In this document: one piece after another, positions 52,703-60,641 of the stretch
Layout of the letters: each line of letters opens with the position of its first letter
How positions within the stretch are numbered: the first letter of the stretch is position 1
Source: Sandarakinorhabdus glacialis
GTDB lineage: Bacteria; Pseudomonadota; Alphaproteobacteria; Sphingomonadales; Sphingomonadaceae
Length of the DNA stretch: 64,000 nucleotides
Assembly: GCF_014643455.1 (NCBI RefSeq)
Contig: NZ_BMJM01000002.1
Coordinates: 186,406 to 250,405, forward strand
Direction of reading: 5' to 3'
The notes under the pieces: model-generated
Seen by the model: only the letters and a program-made list of their open reading frames with translations
What the model was told of the DNA's origin: nothing
Database searches by the model: none
Made by a program: the position numbers and the translations under genes

Positions 52703-52837
52703 ATGAAGGTTATTCTTCAGGACTATGAGCCTCAGGTTCGGGCGATCGGTGAAGCCGTCGTCAAGCCTGTGGTTCGCAAGTCGCGCCTGCGCTTCAACCC
52801 GGTGAAGTCGGAACTCCGACTGTTTCACGCGCTTTAG
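52703..52837 (+). CDS. Small 44-residue protein
   Basis: MKVILQDYEPQVRAIGEAVV starts a 44-residue, basic, soluble-looking protein ending in RLFHAL. It fits no family I know. AGGAG eight bases before the ATG, a promoter-like pair and an operator-like palindrome upstream all argue that it is real. The same frame is open further upstream (to 52601), but that part has no ribosome binding site. Its stop overlaps the end of prmA on the other strand by three bases. It could be a PHA-related or stress-linked small protein; function unknown. Confidence 0.6.
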   Translation: MKVILQDYEPQVRAIGEAVVKPVVRKSRLRFNPVKSELRLFHAL

Positions 52838-53763
52838 GCGCTAACGTGTTGAGGCCTGCGCGGTGAGCGTAGAGGCCGTGTCAACACCAGGTGGGGCCAT
52901 TCGCTCCGCCGGTGTTGACCGAGCGGCACCAATCCATGATTTCGATAGGCGGCGCGCACGCGGCGCGCCTGGGACTGCAGCAACCCGGCGAGGACCAAGG
53001 TTCCGCCGGGCGCGAGTGCGCGCGCGACGTCGCGGCTGATGGCGATGAGCGGGGCGGCGAGGATGTTGGCGATGATAAGGTCGTAGGGGGCGCGGGCGGC
53101 GAGGCGGAGGTGGCTCATGCCGGTGGCCTCGGCGAGCTCGATGTGGCCGGCGGCGCGGCCTTCGGGGACGTGGTTGTCGCGCAAATTGCTGCGGGTGACG
53201 GCGACCGAGATCGGGTCGATGTCGGTGGCGATGGTGGCGGCCTTTTTCCAGCGTTTGGCGGCGGCGAGGGCGAGGACTCCAGTGCCGGTGCCGAGATCGG
53301 CGATCTTGTGGAATTGCCGGCGTTTGGCGAGGGCGTCGAGGGCCTGGAGGCAGCCGTGAGTGGTGGCGTGCTGCCCGGTGCCGAAGGCGAGGCCGGCTTC
53401 GATGGCGATGGCGATGTCGCCGATGCGGATGGCGTTTGCGTGGGCGGCGGTGTGGACGAGGAAGCGGCCGGCGCGGACGGGGTCGAGGTTGCGCTGGCTG
53501 AGAATGGTCCAGTCTTCGTCGGGGAGGGGGGCGAGGGTGATTTCGGTCGCCGAGGGGAAAAGGGCGGTGATGCGGGTGACGAGATCGGGAGTGGGGTATT
53601 CGTTGAAATAGGCGGTGAGAAGCCAGGCATCGGGATGACCTGGGTCGGGTTCCTCGACGTTGAGGGTGGGGGGATCGAGGAGGTCGGGGAAGATGTCGCC
53701 GATTTCGGGCATGGCTTCGGCGTCGGCGCGGTTGCAGGCGAAGGTTAGGGCGTGAGGGGTCAT
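52834..53763 (-). CDS. prmA: Ribosomal protein L11 methyltransferase
   Basis: A 309-residue SAM-dependent methyltransferase. The PrmA pattern is GLAFGTGQHATTHGCLQALD (about 125-144), then the SAM motif IADLGTGTGVLALAAAKRW (about 155-173) and DLIIANILAAPLIAISRDVA (NxxA motif). It trimethylates lysines of L11. It lies downstream of an SDR on the same strand, with repeat R5 between them. Confidence 0.93.
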   Translation of the reverse strand: MTPHALTFACNRADAEAMPEIGDIFPDLLDPPTLNVEEPDPGHPDAWLLTAYFNEYPTPDLVTRITALFPSATEITLAPLPDEDWTILSQRNLDPVRAGRFLVHTAAHANAIRIGDIAIAIEAGLAFGTGQHATTHGCLQALDALAKRRQFHKIADLGTGTGVLALAAAKRWKKAATIATDIDPISVAVTRSNLRDNHVPEGRAAGHIELAEATGMSHLRLAARAPYDLIIANILAAPLIAISRDVARALAPGGTLVLAGLLQSQARRVRAAYRNHGLVPLGQHRRSEWPHLVLTRPLRSPRRPQHVSA

Positions 53764-53790
53764 GATTGCCTTGGAAGTAGGAAGTAAGGA

Positions 53791-53830
53791 ACCCGCCCCC
53801 GACCCCTCCCTAGAAGTAGGGAGGGGGGAG
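53791..53830. repeat. Dispersed repeat family R5, copy 1
   Basis: ACCCGCCCCCGACCCCTCCC then TAGAAGTAGGGAGGGGGGAG forms a CCCCTCCCT/AGGGAGGGG hairpin. It lies between the SDR and prmA. A second copy is at 62659. Confidence 0.85.
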
Positions 53831-53832
53831 TT

Positions 53833-54534
53833 CTAGCGGACGTAGCTGGCGCCGTTGATGTCGAGGGTGGTGCCGGTGAGGGAGGCGGGGGCAACGGCCG
53901 CGAGCCAGCGGATGGTTTCGGCGACTTCGCAGGGGTCGGCGACGCGGCCGAGGGGGATGTCGGCGAGGAGTTTGTCGCCGCCGCGGGAGGAGAGGTATTC
54001 CTCGGCCATGCCGGTCATGGTGAAGCCGGGGGCGATGGCGAAGGCGAGGATGTTCTGGCTGGCGTAGGCGCGGGCGATCGACTTGGTCATGGCGAGCATG
54101 CCGCCTTTTGCGGCGGCGTAGTGCCAGTGCGCGGGACTGTCGCCGCGGTGCCCGGCGCGGCTGGCGACGTTGATTATGCGGCCTCCACCCGATTGCTGGA
54201 AATGCAGGACGGCGTGGCGGCAGAGGTCGGCGGCGGATTGGAGGTTGATGGCGTGGCTGCGCGCCCAGGTCGCGGCGAAGGCGGCGGGGTCGGCGATGTC
54301 GACGGGCTCGAAGACGCCGGCGTTGTTGACGAGCACGTCGATGCGGCCGCCCGCAAGGGACAGGGCCTGTTCCCAGAGCGCGTCGGCGGCGTTGGGGAGG
54401 GCGAAATCGGCGGCGAGGAGCCCGTCGCCGCCGGCGGTGGAATGGCCGATGACGTTGTGGCCGGCGGCGGTGAGCGCGGTGCGGGCGGCGGCGCCGATGC
54501 CGCGCGAGGCGCCGGTGAGCAGGATATTGGCCAT
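53833..54534 (-). CDS. Short-chain dehydrogenase/reductase
   Basis: A 233-residue SDR. The cofactor loop is LLTGASRGIGAAART (about 5-19), then VNNAGVFEP, NVASRAGHRGDSPAHWHYAA with the active-site Ser and the Tyr/Lys of HYAAAKGG, and APGFTMTGMAEEYL. It is FabG-like but short. Its ATG overlaps the stop of the NadR-like kinase gene, so it may be part of the NAD-precursor operon or a passenger. Confidence 0.85.
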   Translation of the reverse strand: MANILLTGASRGIGAAARTALTAAGHNVIGHSTAGGDGLLAADFALPNAADALWEQALSLAGGRIDVLVNNAGVFEPVDIADPAAFAATWARSHAINLQSAADLCRHAVLHFQQSGGGRIINVASRAGHRGDSPAHWHYAAAKGGMLAMTKSIARAYASQNILAFAIAPGFTMTGMAEEYLSSRGGDKLLADIPLGRVADPCEVAETIRWLAAVAPASLTGTTLDINGASYVR

Positions 54535-55097
54535 CAGGCGAGCGATCCTCGTGAGCGAAGCAGGGGCGCGATGGCGGCGACGGCGGTGTCGAAGCGTTGC
54601 TGCCAGGGGCCGGAGATGTTGACCGGGCGGATACCGCGCAGGGCGAGTTCGTCGGCGACGATGGCGTGGAAGCGCGCGCGCTTGGGGCCAGCGAACATGC
54701 GGGTGCCGTCGTCGATCCACGGGGTGTCGGGGGCGAACAGCAGATAAAGATTGGCGGTGGCCGGGACGGCGGTCAGCAACGGGTCGCGAGTGCCGTGGAG
54801 CATCTGGGCCCAGGCGCTGGTCATGACGATGTCGGTGTCCTCGATCAGCAGGTCGGGGCCGGTCGCGATGAGCTCGTCGCGGGCGACGATATGCCCGGCG
54901 GCGATTTCGCGGAGCGCGGCGATGTTGAAATCGGTGCCGTGGAGTTCGGCCCAGCTGCGGCCGAGCTCGGTCATCACGACCGCGACGCGCTGGCTGTCGC
55001 CGGCGCCGGCACCGCCCGCGCCGAAGTGCTTGGCGAGCTCCCATGACAAGGTCGATTTGCCGGTGCTTTCGACGCCGGTGAGGCAGATTCGGATCAT
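54534..55097 (-). CDS. NadR-like AAA ATPase (probable ribosylnicotinamide kinase)
   Basis: A 187-residue P-loop protein. Walker A is LTGVESTGKSTL (about 6-17), then LIEDTDIVMTSAWAQMLHG and APDTPWIDDGTRMF, the pattern of the C-terminal kinase domain of NadR and of Ttd14-like ATPases. NadR phosphorylates nicotinamide riboside to NMN. Only this domain is present; the adenylyltransferase and repressor parts of full NadR are missing. It follows pnuC by 13 bases, which strongly supports a riboside kinase role. Confidence 0.82.
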   Translation of the reverse strand: MIRICLTGVESTGKSTLSWELAKHFGAGGAGAGDSQRVAVVMTELGRSWAELHGTDFNIAALREIAAGHIVARDELIATGPDLLIEDTDIVMTSAWAQMLHGTRDPLLTAVPATANLYLLFAPDTPWIDDGTRMFAGPKRARFHAIVADELALRGIRPVNISGPWQQRFDTAVAAIAPLLRSRGSLA

Positions 55098-55110
55098 TCG
55101 GGAAAGCTCA

Positions 55111-55671
55111 TCAGCGGCTGGTAGCAGCGCGGCGCCATTGGTCCCAGCCCCAGCAGGCGATGCACAGGAAAATTGCGTAGAGGCCGGCGGTGGCGAGCAG
55201 GCCTTGCGAGGCATAGAGCCAGACCGAGAGGATGTTGATGCCGATCCAGAGCGGCCAGCTTTCGGTGTGGCGGCGGGCGGTGAGGAATTGGGCGACCATG
55301 CTCCAGCCGGCGTTGGTGGCATCCCACCAGGGTGCGGCGGCGTCGGTAAAGCGGCTCATGACGAGGCCGAGGCCGAGAGTGGCGAAGATGCCGGCGGCGA
55401 GGGCGATGGCGCGGCCGGTGGGGGACATCGGGGCGACGGGCACGATGTCGGTGCCGGTCGCCGATTGGCGCCAGTACCACCAGCCATAGATATTGGCGCC
55501 AAGGAAAAACACCTGGAGCGCGGCGGCGCTGTAGAGACGGGCATCGAGGAAGACGCCGAAATACAGGCACACCATGATGATGCCAAAGGGAAAGTTCCAC
55601 ACCGTGCGCCGCGCGACCAGCACGAGATTTACCAGGCCGAAGCCGGCAGCGAAAAGCTCGAGAAGGGACAT
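55111..55671 (-). CDS. pnuC: PnuC-type nicotinamide riboside transporter
   Basis: A 186-residue membrane protein with about seven hydrophobic segments. PnuC motifs are WNFPFGIIMVCLYFGVFLDA (about 25-44), YGWWYWRQ and the substrate-site segment QFLTARRHTESWPLWIGINI (about 128-147). It lets nicotinamide riboside (or, in PnuT relatives, thiamine) cross the inner membrane by facilitated diffusion, trapped by phosphorylation. Between a TonB receptor and a NadR-like kinase, the riboside assignment is better than thiamine. Confidence 0.88.
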   Translation of the reverse strand: MSLLELFAAGFGLVNLVLVARRTVWNFPFGIIMVCLYFGVFLDARLYSAAALQVFFLGANIYGWWYWRQSATGTDIVPVAPMSPTGRAIALAAGIFATLGLGLVMSRFTDAAAPWWDATNAGWSMVAQFLTARRHTESWPLWIGINILSVWLYASQGLLATAGLYAIFLCIACWGWDQWRRAATSR

Positions 55672-55708
55672 CGTCGCGGTGGACCGGGGCCTTTCTGGAG
55701 CCTGGCGT

Positions 55709-55736
55709 GCCCCTCGCGCCGGTTGGCACGAGGGGC
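55709..55736 (-). other. Strong intercistronic hairpin
   Basis: GCCCCTCG pairs with CGAGGGGC, with an inner GCC/GGC extension and a four-base loop. It lies between the TonB receptor stop and pnuC. No T-run follows, so it is more likely an mRNA stability or processing element than a terminator. Confidence 0.5.
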
Positions 55737-55743
55737 GTGATCA

Positions 55744-58272
55744 TCAGAAACGGTAGCGGAGGCTGCCGCCATAGGTGCGTGGCTGGTTACGATATCCCGA
55801 CAGGCTACCGGCCTGGACGACCGATGGGAAGATGGTGGTCAGATAGGCGGCGTCGGTCAGGTTGCGGCCCCATGCGGTGACTTCGAGGCCGTTGCCGAGC
55901 GCCAGCGTGACGGCGGCGTTGAGCGATTCGACTTCGCGGCTGATGTTCGAGCCCTGCGCGATGGCGACGTTGCTTTCGTGGTTGAAATCGACGTGGAAGA
56001 TCATCTTCGCGGCTTCGGTGATGGCGGCCGTGTAGGTGGCGCCGACCGCGATCGAGAACTCCGGGATGCCTGCCGGACGCTGGCCGCTGAGATCGGTCGG
56101 CGACGTGGTGAAGCCGGGGTTGAGGGCCGAGCCGCCGGTGAAGCTGTCGAACTTTGGATCGAGGTAGGTCAGCGACGCGGTGACGTTGAGCGCCCGGATC
56201 GGGGTGAACGACGTGTCGATCTCGAAGCCGAAGGTCGATTGCTTTTCGGCGTTGGCGAGGACGAAGCCGGTGCCGGTGAAGATATTGCCCTGGAAGCCCT
56301 CGAGCGCCTGCTGGAAGACCGCGAGGTTGAAGCCGAAGCCGGGGAATTGGCCCTTGAGGCCGATTTCATAGACTTCGGCGTTTTCAGGGCCGGCGAAGCG
56401 CGTGCCGGTGGACAGGTTGTTGACGGCGAGGCCGGCGTCACGGATCGGCGAACCGGCGGGCGCGGGGACCTGTGCCGGCGAGCCGGGGATGAAGTTGGCA
56501 GGAGTGGGCCGGCTGTCGCGCGACAGGTTCCACGACGATGCCTTGAAGCCGGTCGCATAGGTTGCATAGGTGCTGAGGTTTTCGCTGACCTTGTAGGCAA
56601 GGCGCAGGGTGTACGACAGGTCGTCGTCGCTGGTCTTGCCGTCTTCGACCGCGTTCGGGAAGTTGAGGAACGGCGGCAGGAACTGCAACGGCCGCAGCGC
56701 CAGCAGCGGGTTGAACTGCGGGTTGGCAGCAAGCGTCGGCGGCACGCCGATGCGCGTACCGAGGGCGATCAGGTCGAGACCCGAGAAGACATCGGTGCTG
56801 ACGACGTTCGCGCCGACATCCTTGCGATCGCGGGTGTAGTTGAACCCGGCGGTGAAGGTCAGTTGATCGGTGATGGCGAAATCGCCCTGGCCGAAGGCCG
56901 AGATTGCCTGGTTCCTGTAGTCATATTGTTCGAAGATGCCCTGGCCGCTGCGGCCGAACGTGCCGGTCGGGAAGCCCAGGAGGCGCTCGACGTTGAGGAA
57001 GGCGCCGCCGGTGAGGGCGTTGGCATAGTTGCGGAAATCGGCGCCGGTCGTCAGCGTGGGGCGGTAGTCGATCTTCTCGTTGAAATAATAGGCACCGAGC
57101 AGGAAGTTGAAGAAGCCGTCGAAGTTGGAGGCGACCCGCGCTTCGCCGGTGAAGGTATCGATGTCGGTATCGGCGCGGTTGGCGCTGATCAGGTCGGCGC
57201 TGGTGAAGTCCGAGTCCTGGTTAGTGAAGCTGCGCACGCCGCGATACGAACCGATCAGGGTGACGTCGAAATCGCTGACGTTCCAGTCGGCCTGTGCCGA
57301 GACGCCGAAGTTTTCGATCTTGTTCTCGGAATCGAAATTGGTCGTGCTGCTGAGCGCGAGCAACTTGTTCGAATCGATCCGGCCGCCGAGGCCGCGGACG
57401 ATGGCGCCGGTCCGGCCATCGACGACGTTGACGACGGCGCAGCAATTTTCGTCGAGCTTGTCATAGTCGGCGATGAAGCGGATCTTGAAGTCGTCGCTGG
57501 GCCTGAACAGCAGCGAGCCGCGGACGCCCCAGCGGTCGCGCTCGTTGAATTCGGAGCCGGTGACGAGGTCGGTGGCATAGCCGTCGCGCTTGTTGATGTT
57601 GCCGGCGAGGCTGAAGGCGATCTTGTCGGTGATCGGGCCGGTGACGTCGGCGCGGGCGATGATGGCGTTGTAGTTTCCGTAGGAAACTTCGGCCTGGCCG
57701 CCGAATTCGAACTGCGGCTCGCGGGTGACGATCGCGATGATGCCGGCCGACGCGTTCTTGCCGAACAGGGTCGACTGCGGACCGCGCAGGACTTCGACCC
57801 GCTCGAGGTTGGGCAGGTCGCCGATCTGGGCAGCCGAGCGCGACCGGTAGACGCCGTCGATGAAGACGCCGACCGATGGCTCGATGCCAGGGTTATTGGC
57901 GCCGTTGCCGAAGCCGCGGATGATGAAGTTGGTGTTCGCCGAGCTTTGCAGCTGCGAGACGCGGAGCGAGGGGACCAACGTCTGCAGGTCGAGGAGATCG
58001 CGGACCTGCGCCTGCTCGATGACGGCGCCGGTGGTGACGGCAACCGAGATCGGCGTGTCCTGGAGGGTGGCGGCACGCTTGGAAGCGGTGACGATGATCA
58101 GGCCTTCGTCATCCTGGGCCGAACCAGCGGCTACGGCTTCGGGAGCGGCGGCTTTGGGAGCTGCGGCTTCGGGCGTGGCCGGGGCGGTCTGAGCCGCGGC
58201 AAAGCCGGTGAACGATGTGGCGGCGATCGATGCGAGCAGGATAGTCTTCAGCTTTGGCGTGGCAATACGCAT
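55744..58272 (-). CDS. TonB-dependent outer-membrane receptor, PnuC-linked
   Basis: An 842-residue receptor. The signal peptide is ILLASIAATSFTGFAAAQ; an Ala/Pro linker follows, then the plug start IIVTASKRAATLQDTPISVA, FIIRGFGNGA and VEVLRGPQSTLFGKNASAGI. The barrel ends in RTYGGSLRYRF with the terminal Phe. TTGGAGGA lies upstream of the ATG at 58272. It heads a unit running into pnuC and the NadR-like kinase, so it may import NAD precursors or nucleosides across the outer membrane. The ligand is inferred only from these neighbours. Confidence 0.9.
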   Translation of the reverse strand: MRIATPKLKTILLASIAATSFTGFAAAQTAPATPEAAAPKAAAPEAVAAGSAQDDEGLIIVTASKRAATLQDTPISVAVTTGAVIEQAQVRDLLDLQTLVPSLRVSQLQSSANTNFIIRGFGNGANNPGIEPSVGVFIDGVYRSRSAAQIGDLPNLERVEVLRGPQSTLFGKNASAGIIAIVTREPQFEFGGQAEVSYGNYNAIIARADVTGPITDKIAFSLAGNINKRDGYATDLVTGSEFNERDRWGVRGSLLFRPSDDFKIRFIADYDKLDENCCAVVNVVDGRTGAIVRGLGGRIDSNKLLALSSTTNFDSENKIENFGVSAQADWNVSDFDVTLIGSYRGVRSFTNQDSDFTSADLISANRADTDIDTFTGEARVASNFDGFFNFLLGAYYFNEKIDYRPTLTTGADFRNYANALTGGAFLNVERLLGFPTGTFGRSGQGIFEQYDYRNQAISAFGQGDFAITDQLTFTAGFNYTRDRKDVGANVVSTDVFSGLDLIALGTRIGVPPTLAANPQFNPLLALRPLQFLPPFLNFPNAVEDGKTSDDDLSYTLRLAYKVSENLSTYATYATGFKASSWNLSRDSRPTPANFIPGSPAQVPAPAGSPIRDAGLAVNNLSTGTRFAGPENAEVYEIGLKGQFPGFGFNLAVFQQALEGFQGNIFTGTGFVLANAEKQSTFGFEIDTSFTPIRALNVTASLTYLDPKFDSFTGGSALNPGFTTSPTDLSGQRPAGIPEFSIAVGATYTAAITEAAKMIFHVDFNHESNVAIAQGSNISREVESLNAAVTLALGNGLEVTAWGRNLTDAAYLTTIFPSVVQAGSLSGYRNQPRTYGGSLRYRF

Positions 58273-58591
58273 GCGTTTGTCCTCCAAGGAGCGAGATGGA
58301 TGCCGCGATGGTTTCGCAGTCACGATGCAGGCGCCGGTTTATCCGGTCGCATGCGCTGTTGGTCGGGTGACGGTCCGGGGCGAATCCCCGTCGTTTGCTA
58401 TAAAGCGTCGGTGAGTCGTGAGGCGGAACGCAAATTTCCCGAACGACACGAGCACGGTGATGCGGCGTCTGCACGGAAAATCGGGGAGTGGCAAGCTGTC
58501 CGGCACGGGCGGCGGGCGATGCGTTGAAAATGCAACCGGTTTACCGCGAATTTGCACGAATGTGCCGGAATGCCGCCGCTCGGCACGTGAA
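58273..58591. other. 319-base divergent intergenic region with structured leader
   Basis: No gene is visible between the TonB receptor and the GNAT gene. Two stem-loops lie on the receptor side: CCGG-N5-CCGG at 58334-58346 and CGGGG-CGAAT-CCCCG at 58376-58390. They would be in the receptor mRNA leader if the promoter lies beyond 58390. I cannot match them to a known riboswitch. Confidence 0.45.
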
Positions 58592-59179
58592 ATGAAGACA
58601 TTCGAAGCCGAAAAGTTCTATGCCGTCCGAATGGCTACGATGCGCAACGATCTCCCGACCGATTTTGTCTGGAACCTGGAAACGGCAAGGCTTTGGGTGC
58701 GGCCGATCCGGGTGTCCGACGCCGATGCCTATCACCGGGTGCGTGGCCTGATGCCGTTCGACCCGCAGAACCGCAGCCTCGATGAAAGCCGCGCGCTGGT
58801 GGCGGCGATGGTGACGCGGCCGGCAGTCGATGCCGAGGGCTGGGGACAGTTCGCCATCATCGACAAATCCGACGGCAGCTTTGTCGGCGACATCGGGGTC
58901 AATTTCGACACGCCGCGGGTGCGGCAGGCGGAGATCGGCTTTGCGCTCGACCCGGTGCGGCGGAGCGAAGGCCTGGCGGTCGAGGCGTGCACGGCGATGA
59001 TGGCGGCATTGTTCGCCAGCGGGCGGGCGCGGGTGACGGCGTTGACCGATGCGCGCAACCTGGCGGCGCAGCGGCTGCTCGAGCGGCTGCGGTTTCGGCG
59101 TGAGGGACATTTCGTGCGGAGCTGGCAGGACGGCGACGAATGGTTCGATGAATTCTGCTACGCCCGGCTGCGCGAGTAA
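58592..59179 (+). CDS. GNAT-family N-acetyltransferase
   Basis: A 195-residue RimJ/RimL-like acetyltransferase. It begins with ETARLWVRPIRVSDADAYH, then FAIIDKSDGSFVGDIGVNFD and the acetyl-CoA-binding stretch IGFALDPVRRSEGLAVEACTAMM (about 120-142), ending with ARNLAAQRLLERLRFRREG. Later ATG codons at 58631 and 58640 are equally good starts because the domain begins near residue 28. The substrate could be a protein N-terminus or an antibiotic. Confidence 0.82.
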   Translation: MKTFEAEKFYAVRMATMRNDLPTDFVWNLETARLWVRPIRVSDADAYHRVRGLMPFDPQNRSLDESRALVAAMVTRPAVDAEGWGQFAIIDKSDGSFVGDIGVNFDTPRVRQAEIGFALDPVRRSEGLAVEACTAMMAALFASGRARVTALTDARNLAAQRLLERLRFRREGHFVRSWQDGDEWFDEFCYARLRE

Positions 59180-59258
59180 TCCGGGACTGACTGCGGGATT
59201 GAACAGGGGTGCCGGTTTTCGATTGGCGGCGCCGGATACGCTGTCATAGGCTGGCGGC

Positions 59259-60254
59259 ATGAATGAAGATGATGTCCAGCGGCTGACGGCGGTTCTCGTT
59301 CGGGCCGGTGGCGTCGGGGTTTCCGTCGAGACGGTGACCGTGCTGACCGGCGGGGCGTCGTCGGCGACCTATGCGGTGGACGCGGTGCGGGATGGCGCGG
59401 CGTGGCCGCTGATCCTGCAACGCGCGGCGGCGGGCGAAGTTGTGGCCGGCGGCTTTCCCAAGGCCGACCAGGCGGCGTTGCAGATGCTGGCGGGGCGGCG
59501 GGGCATCCCGGTTGCCGATGTGGTCGCGGTGCTGACGCCCGAGGACGGGCTGGGGCACGGGTTCGTGATGACGCGGGTGGCGGGCGAGGCGTTGGCGCCG
59601 CGGTATCTGCGCGACGAGAAATACGCAGCGGCACGCGCGGCGATGACCGGGCAATGCGCGGCGGTGCTGGCGACGCTGCATTCGGTGCCGCTGGCGGAGG
59701 TTGCCGGACTGGCGCTGGCGGGTGGACGGACGGCGGCGGCGCGGGAGCAGATGTTTGAGCGATATCGGGCCTATGGGGTCGAATCGCCGGTGTTCGACAT
59801 GGCGTTTGCCTGGCTGGCGGAGCGTTGCGGCGATGCCGAGCCGACGTCGGTGGTCCACGGCGATTTTCGCAGCGGCAATTTCATCGTCGATGAGCAGGGA
59901 CTGGCGGCGGTGCTCGATTGGGAGCTGGCGCATCTGGGGGAGGGGGCCGAGGATCTGGGCTGGTTGTGCGCCAACGCCTGGCGGTTCGGCAATTGGCAGA
60001 AGCCGGTCGGCGGCTTCGGCGAGCGCGAGGAGCTGTACGACGCCTATGCGGCGGCGGGCGGCGCGCGGATCGACCGGGCGCGGGCGCATATGTGGGAGGT
60101 TTGGGGGACGCTGCGCTGGGGGCTGTCGTGCCTGCAGCTTGGGCATGACCATGTTTCGGGGCGGGTGATCTCGGTCGAGAGGGCGGCGATCGGCCGGCGG
60201 GTTTCGGAGGTCGAGCTCGACCTGGTGCATTTGATCCGGTTTGGGGAAATCTGA
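59259..60254 (+). CDS. Phosphotransferase family protein (APH/ACAD10-like)
   Basis: A 331-residue kinase-like protein. It has the GGASSATYAVDA N-lobe, the catalytic loop VVHGDFRSGNFIVDEQG (about 191-207) and AVLDWELAHLGEGAEDLGWL with the metal-binding Asp. This resembles aminoglycoside phosphotransferases and the kinase part of ACAD10/11, which phosphorylates 4-hydroxyacyl-CoAs. It overlaps by one base a DUF6285 gene, the usual partner. A role in hydroxyacyl-CoA breakdown is more likely than antibiotic resistance. Confidence 0.85.
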   Translation: MNEDDVQRLTAVLVRAGGVGVSVETVTVLTGGASSATYAVDAVRDGAAWPLILQRAAAGEVVAGGFPKADQAALQMLAGRRGIPVADVVAVLTPEDGLGHGFVMTRVAGEALAPRYLRDEKYAAARAAMTGQCAAVLATLHSVPLAEVAGLALAGGRTAAAREQMFERYRAYGVESPVFDMAFAWLAERCGDAEPTSVVHGDFRSGNFIVDEQGLAAVLDWELAHLGEGAEDLGWLCANAWRFGNWQKPVGGFGEREELYDAYAAAGGARIDRARAHMWEVWGTLRWGLSCLQLGHDHVSGRVISVERAAIGRRVSEVELDLVHLIRFGEI

Positions 60255-60616
60255 TGGCCGAGCAGATCGAAGCGGCGGCGCTGGTGGCCGTAGTGGCGGA
60301 TTTCCTCAAGTCGATCGAGCCGGCATTGACCGGGCAGCAGGCGTTTCATGCCAAGGTGGCGAGCAATGCGATGGCGATCGTGGCGCGCGAGTTGACGCTG
60401 AAGCCGCGCGAGGCCGAGGCGGCGGCGCTGGGTGGGTTCCTGGGGCATGAATCGGGGCTCGATGCACTGCGCGCGGAACTGTGCGGGCGGTTGCGGATGG
60501 GGCAGTTGACGCCGGAAACGCCGGGCTTGCTCGAAGCGCTGACGACGGCTGTGCTGGCGAAGGTGGCGGTGGATAATCCGCGGTATTCGACGTTCAAGCG
60601 GCTGGCCGGGGGTTAG
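60254..60616 (+). CDS. DUF6285 family protein
   Basis: A 120-residue, mostly helical protein: VADFLKSIEPALTGQQAFHA then KVASNAMAIVARELTLKP (about 14-52) and a C-terminal VAVDNPRYSTFKRL. These features match DUF6285, a domain of unknown role that regularly follows ACAD10-like phosphotransferases. Start and stop overlap the phosphotransferase (TGATG), so it may be a subunit or chaperone of it. Confidence 0.8.
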   Translation: MAEQIEAAALVAVVADFLKSIEPALTGQQAFHAKVASNAMAIVARELTLKPREAEAAALGGFLGHESGLDALRAELCGRLRMGQLTPETPGLLEALTTAVLAKVAVDNPRYSTFKRLAGG

Positions 60617-60641
60617 TGCGACGTTTACGCGGAGGTCCGTG

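Noticed and set aside
58273-58440. TPP or cobalamin riboswitch before the TonB receptor
   Set aside because: I looked for the conserved CTGAGA/ACCTGATC and GCCACTG boxes and did not find them on the coding strand.
59259-60254. Aminoglycoside resistance gene
   Set aside because: The kinase motifs are shared with ACAD10-like enzymes, and the DUF6285 partner points to acyl-CoA metabolism.
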